Assembly: GCA_963514535.1 (NCBI GenBank)
Contig: CAUPUB010000039.1
Location: 1-20,620, forward strand
Direction of reading: 5' to 3'
Length of the DNA: 20,620 bases
DNA from: CAJPSE01 sp963514535
GTDB taxonomy: Bacteria; Synergistota; Synergistia; Synergistales; Aminobacteriaceae
Both the position numbers and the translations under genes were made by a program. The notes under the pieces are model-generated. The model was not told where the DNA came from and did not search any database. It was given only the letters and a program-made list of their open reading frames with translations. This document shows positions 6,398 through 14,140 of this stretch, piece by piece. How positions within the stretch are numbered: the first letter of the stretch is position 1; every line of letters starts with the position of its first letter.

Positions 6398-7912
6398 TCA
6401 GGGCTTAAGGGTAAGATTACCCAGATAATTCAGACGCCCGTCGCAGAAATTTTCCAGTCCCACCAAATCGCGACGCGCACCATAAAGCTCATGCGGCACG
6501 GACAGAACAACCATCGGGTGAAGTTCGTCCAGCCGATCCCAAATCTTTTGAAAAAGCTCGTTGCGTTCGGCCCCGTCAATCGTAGCGTTTACTTTATCGA
6601 TACTTTCGTCCAGCTGTTTATCATTGAGGAAGGTCCAGTTCGTCGAACCGATGCTCTTTGAGTGGAAGAGAGGAAGCCAGAACTGTCCGGCATCGCGGTT
6701 CGTCTGCATGCCCCAGGTGGTGATGATCATGTCAAAATCTCCATCACAGACCTTGTTGTCGAAAATTCCGGTTTCGTAAACCTGTATGTCAACGGTAATC
6801 CCAAGCTCTCTCAACATCGATTGCACCACTGTGGCGCCATTGACGTCCTCTTGAAAGTTACTGACCCATAAAGAAACTTTGAGTCCTTCGGGGCACCCGG
6901 CCTCTTTTAAGAGCTCTTTTGCCTTTTCCAGGTCATAGGGGTACACCTTACTGTCGCTCGGCGTAAAGGTACTTGCAGGAAGCAACGGCCCCGCAGGCTG
7001 TATCGAATTACCCTGATAGACCACAGAATTATAGGCCTCTTTGTTGATCGCGTATTCCACCGCGAAGCGGGCCTTCGGGTTGTCGAAGGGTTTTTTGCGA
7101 GTATTGAACCCCAGATAGAACAGGTTGAGGCCCGGGGCCTTCACGACCTTTGTTTTTGAAAATTCGTCCAGGCGCTCAGCCTCGCTCGAGGGAACGGAGT
7201 AAATCATATCGACCTTACCCGTTTCCAGTGCGATAACCCTGCTGCTGTCGTCCGGCAAAACCAGGATATGGAAATCCTTGAAGTTGGCCTTATCACCGTG
7301 ATATTCATCGAAGCGTTCCAAGTCAATCCGTTCGCCCTTGACCCAGTTCTTAATTTTGAAGGGTCCCGTCCCCACAGGGTTGCGGAAATAATCCTTACCT
7401 GCGGCCTCGACAGCTTTCTTGTTGTAAATACTCGCGTAAGGGTGCTTCATGGATGCCAGCCATCCGCCCACCGGCCCTCTTGTTTTGACGAGAACCGTAT
7501 ATTTGTCTATAATCTCGAGTCCATCGGGATCAATAGACCTTCCTTTGGAACCCGCGTGAACCGATTCGTTAGATGTAGCTCGTTTGAGGGAAAAAACCAC
7601 GTCCTCTGCCGTCAATTCCTCTCCGTTGTGGAACTTGACGCCTTTTTTAAGATAAAATTTGTAGGTTTGAGGATCCAGAATTTCCCATCTTTCCGCCAGA
7701 ACGGGAACAAGCTCCTTGGTCTTTCCGTCCACGGTCACAAGCGGTTCGTTGATATGTTTTGTGACGATGAAAGAAAGCGTGTCGACGGCTTGATGGGGAT
7801 CAAGCGTCTTGGCGTCTCCCGGAAGGCCCAGCGTGAAACTTTCCATCTCGGCACTAAAACTGGGGAAGCAGGTTATGAGGATAAATAATAAGGACAAGAA
7901 TAACTTTTTCAT
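6398..7912 (-). CDS. peptide/dipeptide ABC transporter substrate-binding protein (SBP family 5)
   Basis: A 504-residue exported protein that captures peptides or related solutes and delivers them to the permease encoded in the same locus. A Sec signal peptide is clear: basic MKK, hydrophobic LFLSLLFILI, and a likely cut after SFSA. A cysteine near residue 15 is not in a convincing lipobox. Family-5 landmarks follow: KTLDPHQAVD, EPLVTVDG, LAERWEILD, KGVKFHNGEELTAEDVVFSLKRA, NPVGTGPFKI, and a C-terminal LHPMVVLSVPHELYGAR. Two ATGs are adjacent; the one at 7912 has the better distance to AAGGAGG. The binding protein is encoded after the permease, ATPase and hydrolase genes, with 224-base and 130-base gaps on either side, so it may have its own promoter. 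The ligand is unknown. Confidence 0.92.
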   Translation of the reverse strand: MKKLFLSLLFILITCFPSFSAEMESFTLGLPGDAKTLDPHQAVDTLSFIVTKHINEPLVTVDGKTKELVPVLAERWEILDPQTYKFYLKKGVKFHNGEELTAEDVVFSLKRATSNESVHAGSKGRSIDPDGLEIIDKYTVLVKTRGPVGGWLASMKHPYASIYNKKAVEAAGKDYFRNPVGTGPFKIKNWVKGERIDLERFDEYHGDKANFKDFHILVLPDDSSRVIALETGKVDMIYSVPSSEAERLDEFSKTKVVKAPGLNLFYLGFNTRKKPFDNPKARFAVEYAINKEAYNSVVYQGNSIQPAGPLLPASTFTPSDSKVYPYDLEKAKELLKEAGCPEGLKVSLWVSNFQEDVNGATVVQSMLRELGITVDIQVYETGIFDNKVCDGDFDMIITTWGMQTNRDAGQFWLPLFHSKSIGSTNWTFLNDKQLDESIDKVNATIDGAERNELFQKIWDRLDELHPMVVLSVPHELYGARRDLVGLENFCDGRLNYLGNLTLKP

Positions 7913-8139
7913 CATTTCCTCCTTGATTTTTCAAAAAGAAATCTTTCCTGCCTTCCCCAATTCGTCGTGAACCACTCCCTGACGGGGCAAAAAACTTCAC
8001 GAGAATCGCTCAGCCCTTTTCGACGAACGGAAGGCAATCCGCACACACTCCTCAGTCGGCTCATCCTCTGCTCTGGACCTGGTCCCTGTCTATATCCGTT
8101 TGATTCAATCCCCCCTCTCGATTCCACTGCTTCAATGTT

Positions 8140-9354
8140 TCACTCTCTGTCCTTTGTGATGAGGGCATCCAGGGTCGCCGCTGCCAGAACCTCCATCCCT
8201 ATGGGAATGGCTTTGTCGTCCACGTAAAAATCTATGGAGTGAGTGGGACAATGGGGACCCCCGCGAGTCCGCACCCCCAACCGGAACAACGTTCCCGGAG
8301 CCTTTTCCAGAAAATAGGCATAGTCCTCTCCCCCCATGGCAGGGGAAGGAAGGTCGACAACCTGCTCGACGGATTCGATATCACGGCATACCCTTCGGAC
8401 ACGGTCCACCCACTCTTTATCCACTCGAGTGGGGATCATTTCAGGCATAAATTGAACGGTAACTTTTGCACGCAGGGCCTTTCCGACATTTTCGGCCACC
8501 TCCTGGACCCTGCGATGAAAGAGTTCCTGGGTCGAGCGCTTGAGGTAACGGATGCTGCCATCCAATTGTACCGCACCGCCGATGTAATCGTTGGATATGC
8601 CCCCCTCGATACGTCCAAAGGTCACCAAGGCACAGTCCGTCGGAGCCAGTTCTCTTGAGCCCAAGCTCTGTAGGGTCGTCACGATAGTCGAGGCAGCCAG
8701 TATGGTGTCCACTCCAAAATGAGGATAGCCTCCATGAGCCTGCTTTCCCTCGATGATAATCTTGACGATGTCGACGCCCGAGGTCATCACGTCGTCCCGA
8801 ACGCCGATTTCCCCGACATAGATGTCGGGAAGCGCGTGGAGGGCCAGCACTCCATCCACATGGGGATTCTCCATAACCCCAGCCTCGAGAAACTCGGAGG
8901 CCCCTCCCAACTGCTCCTCCGCGTGCTGGAAAAAGAACTTGACGCAGCCCGAGAACTGATCCCGTAGATCGGAGAGGAGCCAGGCGGTGCCGAGGAGGAT
9001 AGCCGCATGGGAATCGTGCCCGCAGCCGTGAAAAATTCCATCCCGTTTAGAGGCGTAGGGGACGCCGGATTGTTCCTGGATAGGCAATGCATCGATATCG
9101 GCGCGAAGCCCGACACAGAGCTTGGGGCCCTCTCCAGTACCCCAAAGTTCCGCAAAAACCCCTGTCTTACTTTTCCCTATGCGACGTATGGAGGTAATTC
9201 CGAAGGAGCGCAGCTTCTCCTCAATAAGCTCAGAAGTTTTAAACTCTTGAAAGCTCAGCTCCGGGTATTCATGGATCTGGTGGCGCCACCGGATGACCTC
9301 ATCGGCGCACTTCCGGACTTTTTCCCTAAGTGCGGAACTCACATCGCTCTTCAT
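8140..9354 (-). CDS. M20-family (M20D) amidohydrolase/peptidase
   Basis: A 404-residue metal-dependent amidohydrolase of the M20D group, which includes aminoacylases, hippurate hydrolase and IAA-amino-acid hydrolases. Visible metal-site motifs are GLRADIDALP (about 82-91), HGCGHDSH with C111 and H113, HAEE (144-147, general base and ligand), HALP with H173, and a C-terminal HS pair at about H372. There is no signal peptide, so it acts in the cytoplasm, probably cleaving an acyl-amino acid or peptide taken up by the transporter genes beside it. The ATG at 9352-9354 follows GGGAG at suitable spacing. It lies downstream of the ATPase and membrane-protein genes and upstream of the binding protein, all on one strand. 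Confidence 0.93.
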   Translation of the reverse strand: MKSDVSSALREKVRKCADEVIRWRHQIHEYPELSFQEFKTSELIEEKLRSFGITSIRRIGKSKTGVFAELWGTGEGPKLCVGLRADIDALPIQEQSGVPYASKRDGIFHGCGHDSHAAILLGTAWLLSDLRDQFSGCVKFFFQHAEEQLGGASEFLEAGVMENPHVDGVLALHALPDIYVGEIGVRDDVMTSGVDIVKIIIEGKQAHGGYPHFGVDTILAASTIVTTLQSLGSRELAPTDCALVTFGRIEGGISNDYIGGAVQLDGSIRYLKRSTQELFHRRVQEVAENVGKALRAKVTVQFMPEMIPTRVDKEWVDRVRRVCRDIESVEQVVDLPSPAMGGEDYAYFLEKAPGTLFRLGVRTRGGPHCPTHSIDFYVDDKAIPIGMEVLAAATLDALITKDRE

Positions 9355-9474
9355 AATTGCCTACTCCCTTCCCTAAAGTTACCCCAGAGGATATAACATC
9401 CAGGTACCGACGGTAAAAAATTTTTGAATAAACGGTACGAGGATTTATCCCAAAAGCCTTTCACCTATACATCT

Positions 9475-9496
9475 CATCATCCGTTCATCATCCGTT
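9475..9496. repeat. 11-bp tandem repeat over a stop codon
   Basis: CATCATCCGTT occurs twice in succession (9475-9485 and 9486-9496). On the - strand it covers the end of the membrane-protein gene and duplicates its stop region. It looks like a simple slippage duplication. Confidence 0.75.
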
Positions 9497-10084
9497 ATCC
9501 CTCGCAGGTTCCCTGGCCTTGAGGAAGTCGACGGCCTGTTCAAAGCACCTTCCGTCGGGGCAATAGAGCCTCAGAACCGTCGCCTTACCTTCCTTGAGCA
9601 GAATCGTCCTCGTGGTTTTCCTGGGACAAACTTTATCCCAGCAGGCCCAGGGCACTGTCTTTCGGGTACTTTTTCCGGGACCCCATGGGCTTTTTACGGG
9701 GCCTTTTACCGCAAAGGCACGCCAATGAAAGCTCTCGCTCAGGGCCCCCCCTCCCCTTCTCATACTCTCGCAATAGGCTCCTTCGCCGTCCAGGCGGCAC
9801 AGCACAACGTAACGATTTCGCAGGAACAGAAAAGCTACGACAAAGAACACGGCCCACACCAGAATGACAAGATGGTTTGCCAGCCCTATTGCTCCCTTTA
9901 TCTGCTCGCGTACAAACATCCCATCGATAAAGATTTGAAGCAGTCCGACGGAGAAAAAGGTCAAGCACCACAACAAAAAGGACAACTTTATGACGTCAAA
10001 AAGAATAATCGGATTGGTCCCAATAGGAACCCCCGCATACCAGCGGAGTGTCCCGGCATTGTCAGGATGCTTGTCCGCCATCAT
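9488..10084 (-). CDS. uncharacterised membrane protein with two predicted helices
   Basis: A 198-residue protein (197 from the second ATG) that I do not recognise. Two hydrophobic stretches are evident, about residues 26-50 and 68-88, followed by a soluble tail of about 110 residues that is basic and unusually cysteine-rich, with pairs such as WACWDKVC and YCPDGRC. The layout, a short N-terminus, helical hairpin and C-terminal b-rich domain, resembles small PH-like membrane proteins, but this is only a shape argument. It starts 20 bases after the ATPase F stop and precedes the M20 hydrolase, so it is probably co-transcribed with the peptide transporter. A ribosome site GGGAGG lies somewhat far upstream. 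Function is unknown. Confidence 0.75.
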   Translation of the reverse strand: MMADKHPDNAGTLRWYAGVPIGTNPIILFDVIKLSFLLWCLTFFSVGLLQIFIDGMFVREQIKGAIGLANHLVILVWAVFFVVAFLFLRNRYVVLCRLDGEGAYCESMRRGGGALSESFHWRAFAVKGPVKSPWGPGKSTRKTVPWACWDKVCPRKTTRTILLKEGKATVLRLYCPDGRCFEQAVDFLKAREPARDNG

Positions 10085-10104
10085 AAATCAGCCGTCCCTC
10101 CCAA

Positions 10105-11082
10105 TCAACGATTCCTTTCTGTGAAGTGACAGGAAACCCAATGTCCTGGACGGACCTCGGTCAACGTGGGATCCTCGCAGGAACAAATTTCCTGTTGATT
10201 GCGACATCTAGGGGCGAACCGGCATCCCCGTCTGGGATTAATCGGGCTTGGTACGTCCCCCTCCAGAAGTATCCGTTCCTTCTTTCCTCCCAACTCGGCC
10301 ACAGGCACAGCTGATAGAAGAGCCCTCGTATAGGAGTGGAGCGGTTCTTCAAAGAGAACCGTATTGCTTGCTCTTTCCACAACCTGTCCGAGGTACATGA
10401 CGGCAACTTCGTCGGAGACATATCTCACGACGCTGAGGTTGTGTGATATAAACAAATAGGTGTATCCTCGTTCCTCCTTCAGGTCCGCCAACAGGTTGAG
10501 AACCTGAGCCTGGATACAGACGTCGAGGGCGGACACGGGCTCGTCCAGGACAATGAATTCCGGATCCAGAGCCAGGGCGCGAGCGATGCCGATCCGTTGG
10601 CGGCGCCCTCCGTCGAGCTCATGAGGGAAGGAGGTGATAAGACGCTCAGCCAACCCCACGGTGTCCATGAGAGAGCGAACCTTTCGACTGACCTCCTCGT
10701 TACTCGCGTACACTTTGTTGATCAAAAGCGGCTCGGCTATGAGTTGATAGACGGACATTCGAGGGTTGAGGGACGAGAAAGGATCTTGAAAAACGATCTG
10801 AGCCTGCTTCAAGAACTCCCTTCTTTCCTGGGCTCCGAACTTCAAGGTGTTCTTTCCTTTAAAAAACACCTCTCCGCCTGTCGGCTCGATAAGCCCTATA
10901 ACCAGCCTTCCCAGGGTGGACTTGCCGCAGCCGGACTCGCCCACAAGCCCCAGGGTCTTGCCCTTGGGAACTGTCAGAGAAACGTTATCTACTGCATGAA
11001 GAAGCCCGCTGCTTACCTTGAAATATTTTTCCAGACCGCGAATGTCGATGATGTTTTCGGCCACCTGACCCTGGACGTTCAT
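10105..11082 (-). CDS. peptide ABC transporter ATP-binding protein (OppF/DppF type)
   Basis: A 325-residue ATPase that powers the peptide importer together with the D subunit. Motifs are Walker A GESGCGKST (48-56), the Q-loop FQDPFSSLNPRM (Q99), signature LDGGRRQ (156-162), Walker B FIVLDEP (D180, E181), and switch histidine H214 in ISHNL. The C-terminal oligopeptide-transport domain carries the cysteine cluster GCRFAPRC...CSC. The signature departs from canonical LSGGQRQ. The ATG overlaps the D gene stop (ATGA), showing tight coupling. It acts on the inner face of the membrane. Confidence 0.94.
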   Translation of the reverse strand: MNVQGQVAENIIDIRGLEKYFKVSSGLLHAVDNVSLTVPKGKTLGLVGESGCGKSTLGRLVIGLIEPTGGEVFFKGKNTLKFGAQERREFLKQAQIVFQDPFSSLNPRMSVYQLIAEPLLINKVYASNEEVSRKVRSLMDTVGLAERLITSFPHELDGGRRQRIGIARALALDPEFIVLDEPVSALDVCIQAQVLNLLADLKEERGYTYLFISHNLSVVRYVSDEVAVMYLGQVVERASNTVLFEEPLHSYTRALLSAVPVAELGGKKERILLEGDVPSPINPRRGCRFAPRCRNQQEICSCEDPTLTEVRPGHWVSCHFTERNR

Positions 11083-12080
11083 ATTCCCTGACCTCCGTTC
11101 GACCCAAGGGGGAAATAGCAGTCTACGAAGTGCCCTGGCTCATATTCCTTGAAGCCACAGGCGGTCTCATAACAGATATTCTGAGCGTAAGGACATCGTG
11201 GGGAAAAAGAACACCCCTTGGGCAGGTCCGTAGGATCCGGCATAAGTCCCTGGATTACCTTGAGCCGCCCTCCTGGCTTGCTGTCCAGTCGCGGCACAGC
11301 ATCAAAGAGCCCCTGAGTGTAGGGATGCATCGGTCTGCTGTACAATTGAACAATATCTGAGCACTCGACGACACGTCCCGCGTACATTATGGCTACGTCG
11401 TCGCAGATCTCGGCGACAATGCCCAAATCATGGGTAATCAACAAAAGGGAGGTATTTACCTTCTTTTGAAGGTCCTTGATAAGCGTGATGACCTGAGCCT
11501 GGATTGTAACATCCAGTGCCGTCGTGGGCTCATCGGCAATGAGCAACGCGGGAGTACACGCGAGGGCAATGGCAATTCCAACCCTTTGCCGCATTCCGCC
11601 CGAGAACTGATGCGGATAATCCCTGCCACGCTCAGGACGTATGCCAACCAGATTGAGCATCTCGTGAGCCCGTTTCAGGGCGGCGTCCGTCTTAAGCCTG
11701 GAATGGAGGGAGATCATCTCTGCAATTTGATCCTCGACGGTCATTATAGGATTTAAGGATGTCATGGGATCCTGGAAGATCATCGCGATCTTGCCGCCGC
11801 GAATATCCCTCCGCTCCGCTTCGCTCATCTCCAGTACGTTCTGCCCCTCGAAAAAGATCTCCCCGCTCAGGATTTTCCCCGGAGGACTCTGGATAAGTTG
11901 AAGGATAGCCAAGGCTGTCGTCGTTTTCCCAGCGCCTGTCTCCCCTACAAAACCCAAAGCCTTTCCTTTTCCCAGGGAAAGGTTGAGATTGTTCACAGCA
12001 TGAACTTCCCCCGAGTCGGTATCGAATCGGACGGAGAGGTTGCGTATATCCAGAAGGGGCTCGTTGTTTTTGTCCGACAT
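11079..12080 (-). CDS. peptide ABC transporter ATP-binding protein (OppD/DppD type)
   Basis: A 333-residue ATPase partner of the F subunit. It has Walker A GETGAGKTT (46-54), Q-loop Q103 in IFQDPMTSLNP, a canonical-like signature FSGGMRQ (159-165), Walker B IADEPTTALD (about 181-190), switch histidine H217 in ITHDL, and a C-terminal GCSFSPRCPYA segment of the oligopeptide-transport domain. The frame stays open upstream to 12140, but that would overlap the permease C end by 41 bases. The ATG at 12078-12080 (MSDKNNEPLL) fits the family N-terminus, has AAAGGA upstream, and leaves a 19-base gap. It overlaps the F gene by four bases. Confidence 0.94.
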   Translation of the reverse strand: MSDKNNEPLLDIRNLSVRFDTDSGEVHAVNNLNLSLGKGKALGFVGETGAGKTTTALAILQLIQSPPGKILSGEIFFEGQNVLEMSEAERRDIRGGKIAMIFQDPMTSLNPIMTVEDQIAEMISLHSRLKTDAALKRAHEMLNLVGIRPERGRDYPHQFSGGMRQRVGIAIALACTPALLIADEPTTALDVTIQAQVITLIKDLQKKVNTSLLLITHDLGIVAEICDDVAIMYAGRVVECSDIVQLYSRPMHPYTQGLFDAVPRLDSKPGGRLKVIQGLMPDPTDLPKGCSFSPRCPYAQNICYETACGFKEYEPGHFVDCYFPLGSNGGQGI

Positions 12081-12099
12081 TCTTTGTTCGATCCTTTCG

Positions 12100-12969
12100 C
12101 TACCGTTTCTGTTTGGGGTCGAGTGCATCCCGAAGTCCATCTCCCAGGAAGTTCAGCGCCAGGATGGTGACCATGATCGCCAGCCCCGGGAAGATACTCA
12201 GATAAGCGTTGTTGCGGAGATACGGTCGTGCGGCAGACAGCATCCCCCCCCACTCGGGATATGGGGGTTGAATTCCCAGCCCGATAAAGCTCAGGGTGGC
12301 GGCAAAAAGGATAGCGTTAGCTACGCTGAGGGTAGATTGTACAATTAGAGGCGCCATGCAGTTGGGCAGAATATACAATAAGATGATGCGCGTATGGCTC
12401 GCCCCCATGGCCCGTGCCGCTTCGATAAACTCCATCCCCTTGACGGAAAGCACGGATGCCCGCATAAGCCGGGCAAAAGAGGGGATAGAAGTAATCCCAA
12501 CTGCAATCATCAGGTTAAAAAGTCCCGGTCCAAGCGCCGATGAAATGACGATGGCAAGCAAGATTGTGGGTATGGCAAGCTGCACGTCCATGATGCGCAT
12601 CAGAATATTATCCGTCTTCCCTCCAAAGTACCCGGCTATGGCGCCAATGGCCCCTCCCGCAAACAAGGAGATGGCTACGGCGACCAGCCCAACCTGGAGG
12701 GAAACGCGAGAGCCATAGATAAGGCGGCTCAACACATCGCGTCCGAATTCGTCCGTACCCAGAAAATGCTGGACCGAGGGCGGTTTTCGGATCATCATAT
12801 AATCCTGCTGAGCGTAGCCATAGGGAGCCAGGTAGTCCGCAAATACGGAGACAAGAATCAGGGCTGAGAGGACCAGGGCTCCAAGGATTGCCAGATAGTT
12901 TCGCCTCAGTCGAATAAAAGCGTATTTCCAAAGGGAATTGCTTTTGACCTTTTGAACCGAAGAAGACAT
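12100..12969 (-). CDS. peptide ABC transporter permease (OppC/DppC type)
   Basis: A 289-residue inner-membrane permease. A cytoplasmic N-terminal tail and first helix (about 26-48) precede the OppC-specific segment HFLGTDEFGRDVLSRLIYGSR. Five further hydrophobic helices contain the EAA loop EAARAMGASHTRIILLYILPN (about residues 180-200), which docks on the ATPases. Full length for the family. The start ATG follows a run of G that can act as ribosome site. It lies 13 bases after permease B and 19 before ATPase D, so the four core transporter genes form one transcription unit. Confidence 0.94.
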   Translation of the reverse strand: MSSSVQKVKSNSLWKYAFIRLRRNYLAILGALVLSALILVSVFADYLAPYGYAQQDYMMIRKPPSVQHFLGTDEFGRDVLSRLIYGSRVSLQVGLVAVAISLFAGGAIGAIAGYFGGKTDNILMRIMDVQLAIPTILLAIVISSALGPGLFNLMIAVGITSIPSFARLMRASVLSVKGMEFIEAARAMGASHTRIILLYILPNCMAPLIVQSTLSVANAILFAATLSFIGLGIQPPYPEWGGMLSAARPYLRNNAYLSIFPGLAIMVTILALNFLGDGLRDALDPKQKR

Positions 12970-12982
12970 TCTATGTGCCCCC

Positions 12983-13906
12983 CTACTTCACATGAATGCG
13001 ATGGTCAACGAAAGCATAAAGAATATCGACCGTAAGATTGATAAGACAGAACGCTATAGAGATGAAGAGGACTCCCCCTTGAATGATAGGGTAATCCCTC
13101 ATATTGATGGCCTCGAGCATAAGTCTTCCTACCCCGGAGATGGAGAAAATTGCCTCCGTGATGATCGACCCCCCCAACAGCATACCAAACTGTATGCTGA
13201 TAATGGTCATGATGGGGATCAGGGCATTGGGCAACGCGTGCTTCATGATTACGCGGTATTCCGTCTGTCCCTTGGCCCGTGCTGTACGAATGTAGTCGGA
13301 GAGAATGACCTCCAACATACTGGAACGTGTAATACGTGCAATAATCGCCACGGAGGCCCCGGATAAGGTCAAAATGGGAAGTACCATCTCGTTGATCGTC
13401 TCGAAGCCCATGGAGGGAAACCATCCCAGATTTACGGAGAAGGCCAGAATGAACAGGAGCCCCAGCCAAAAGGTGGGCATGGAAACCCCCAGCAGTGTGA
13501 CGAGCGTGACAACGCTGTCGAGCAATGAATACTGCCGGATAGCACAGATGATGCCCATGGGAATCCCCACCAGAGTGCTAAAGAGTACGGACCAAAAGGC
13601 GAGTTTGATCGTCATGGGTATTCTCGTCGCGAGCTCCGAGCTCACGGGACTCTTCATAGCATAGGAATAACCCAGATCCCAATGGAACAGCGCCCTGTAA
13701 AGATAACGTCCCAACTGTACGAGGTAGGGATCGTCCAGACCATGAACGGCTCTGAAATTCGCAATAGCCTCCTGGGTAACCTCCTGCCCCAATACAATAC
13801 GGGCAGGATCTCCCGGGGTAAAGTAGAGAATCGTAAACAAAATGACCATGACGCTCAAAATGACGGGAATCAGCTGTAGGACCCTTCGAAAGATGAACCT
13901 GAGCAA
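12983..13906 (-). CDS. peptide ABC transporter permease (OppB/DppB type)
   Basis: A 307-residue permease that forms the membrane channel with permease C. The N-terminal helix (MLRFIFRRVLQLIPVILSV) is typical of OppB. Next comes a periplasmic PGDPARIVLG segment, then several helices and the EAA loop in TARAKGQTEYRVIMKHALPN (about residues 205-224). The start is TTG at 13904-13906, backed by a strong AAGGAGG nine bases upstream; no in-frame ATG lies nearby. It is the first gene of the transporter operon, about 160 bases downstream of the predicted promoter at 14073-14101. Confidence 0.93.
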   Translation of the reverse strand: MLRFIFRRVLQLIPVILSVMVILFTILYFTPGDPARIVLGQEVTQEAIANFRAVHGLDDPYLVQLGRYLYRALFHWDLGYSYAMKSPVSSELATRIPMTIKLAFWSVLFSTLVGIPMGIICAIRQYSLLDSVVTLVTLLGVSMPTFWLGLLFILAFSVNLGWFPSMGFETINEMVLPILTLSGASVAIIARITRSSMLEVILSDYIRTARAKGQTEYRVIMKHALPNALIPIMTIISIQFGMLLGGSIITEAIFSISGVGRLMLEAINMRDYPIIQGGVLFISIAFCLINLTVDILYAFVDHRIHVK

Positions 13907-14046
13907 AGTCTATCTCCTCCTTGGCGAGGTGCAAACTTACCAGACTCATAAAACAAGGAACTAAGGAAATGTTTTTCGAAAAAATTTATTTGAATGTCGA
14001 TAACAACCTAATCCGATTGCCAACTCTCATTTGCCCTGTAAACTTT

Positions 14047-14077
14047 ATTCTCTGGTCGACCAGGTCGACCAGAGAAT
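14047..14077. promoter_or_regulatory. perfect 31-bp palindrome, probable operator of the peptide-transport operon
   Basis: Two 15-base arms (ATTCTCTGGTCGACC at 14047-14061 and its exact complement at 14063-14077) around one central base. Two GTCGAC cores (14055-14060 and 14064-14069) lie nine bases apart, each fitting the GT-N-AC style of GntR-family operators. One arm overlaps the -10 box of the leftward promoter and the rest covers the expected start site, so a bound repressor would block initiation. There is no U-run on either side, which argues against a terminator. The regulator is not proven; the FCD-GntR at 5560-6267 is the likeliest. Confidence 0.8.
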
Positions 14078-14101
14078 ACCACATAAAAAATATTCAGTCA
14101 A
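14073..14101 (-). promoter_or_regulatory. sigma-70-like promoter of the peptide-transport operon
   Basis: On the - strand, -35 TTGACT (14096-14101) and -10 TATTCT (14073-14078) are separated by exactly 17 AT-rich bases. Transcription should start near 14066, inside the palindrome, giving a leader of about 160 bases before permease B. The promoter also lies just beyond the CNNM gene stop, so the transporter operon can be expressed separately from it. Confidence 0.7.
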
Positions 14102-14140
14102 GAATTCTTATAGGTCTTGCTCGTGTGGACATGAAGGAGA

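Noticed and set aside
7916..8139. Possible small gene or promoter in the gap before the binding protein
   Set aside because: The open frame is arginine/serine-rich with no convincing start, and no well-spaced -35/-10 pair was found. Only a small GGACC-T-GGTCC palindrome (8075-8085) is present.
14047..14077. 31-bp palindrome as an intrinsic terminator of the CNNM gene
   Set aside because: Neither strand has a U-run after the stem and the loop would be too tight. Overlap with a well-spaced promoter favours an operator.
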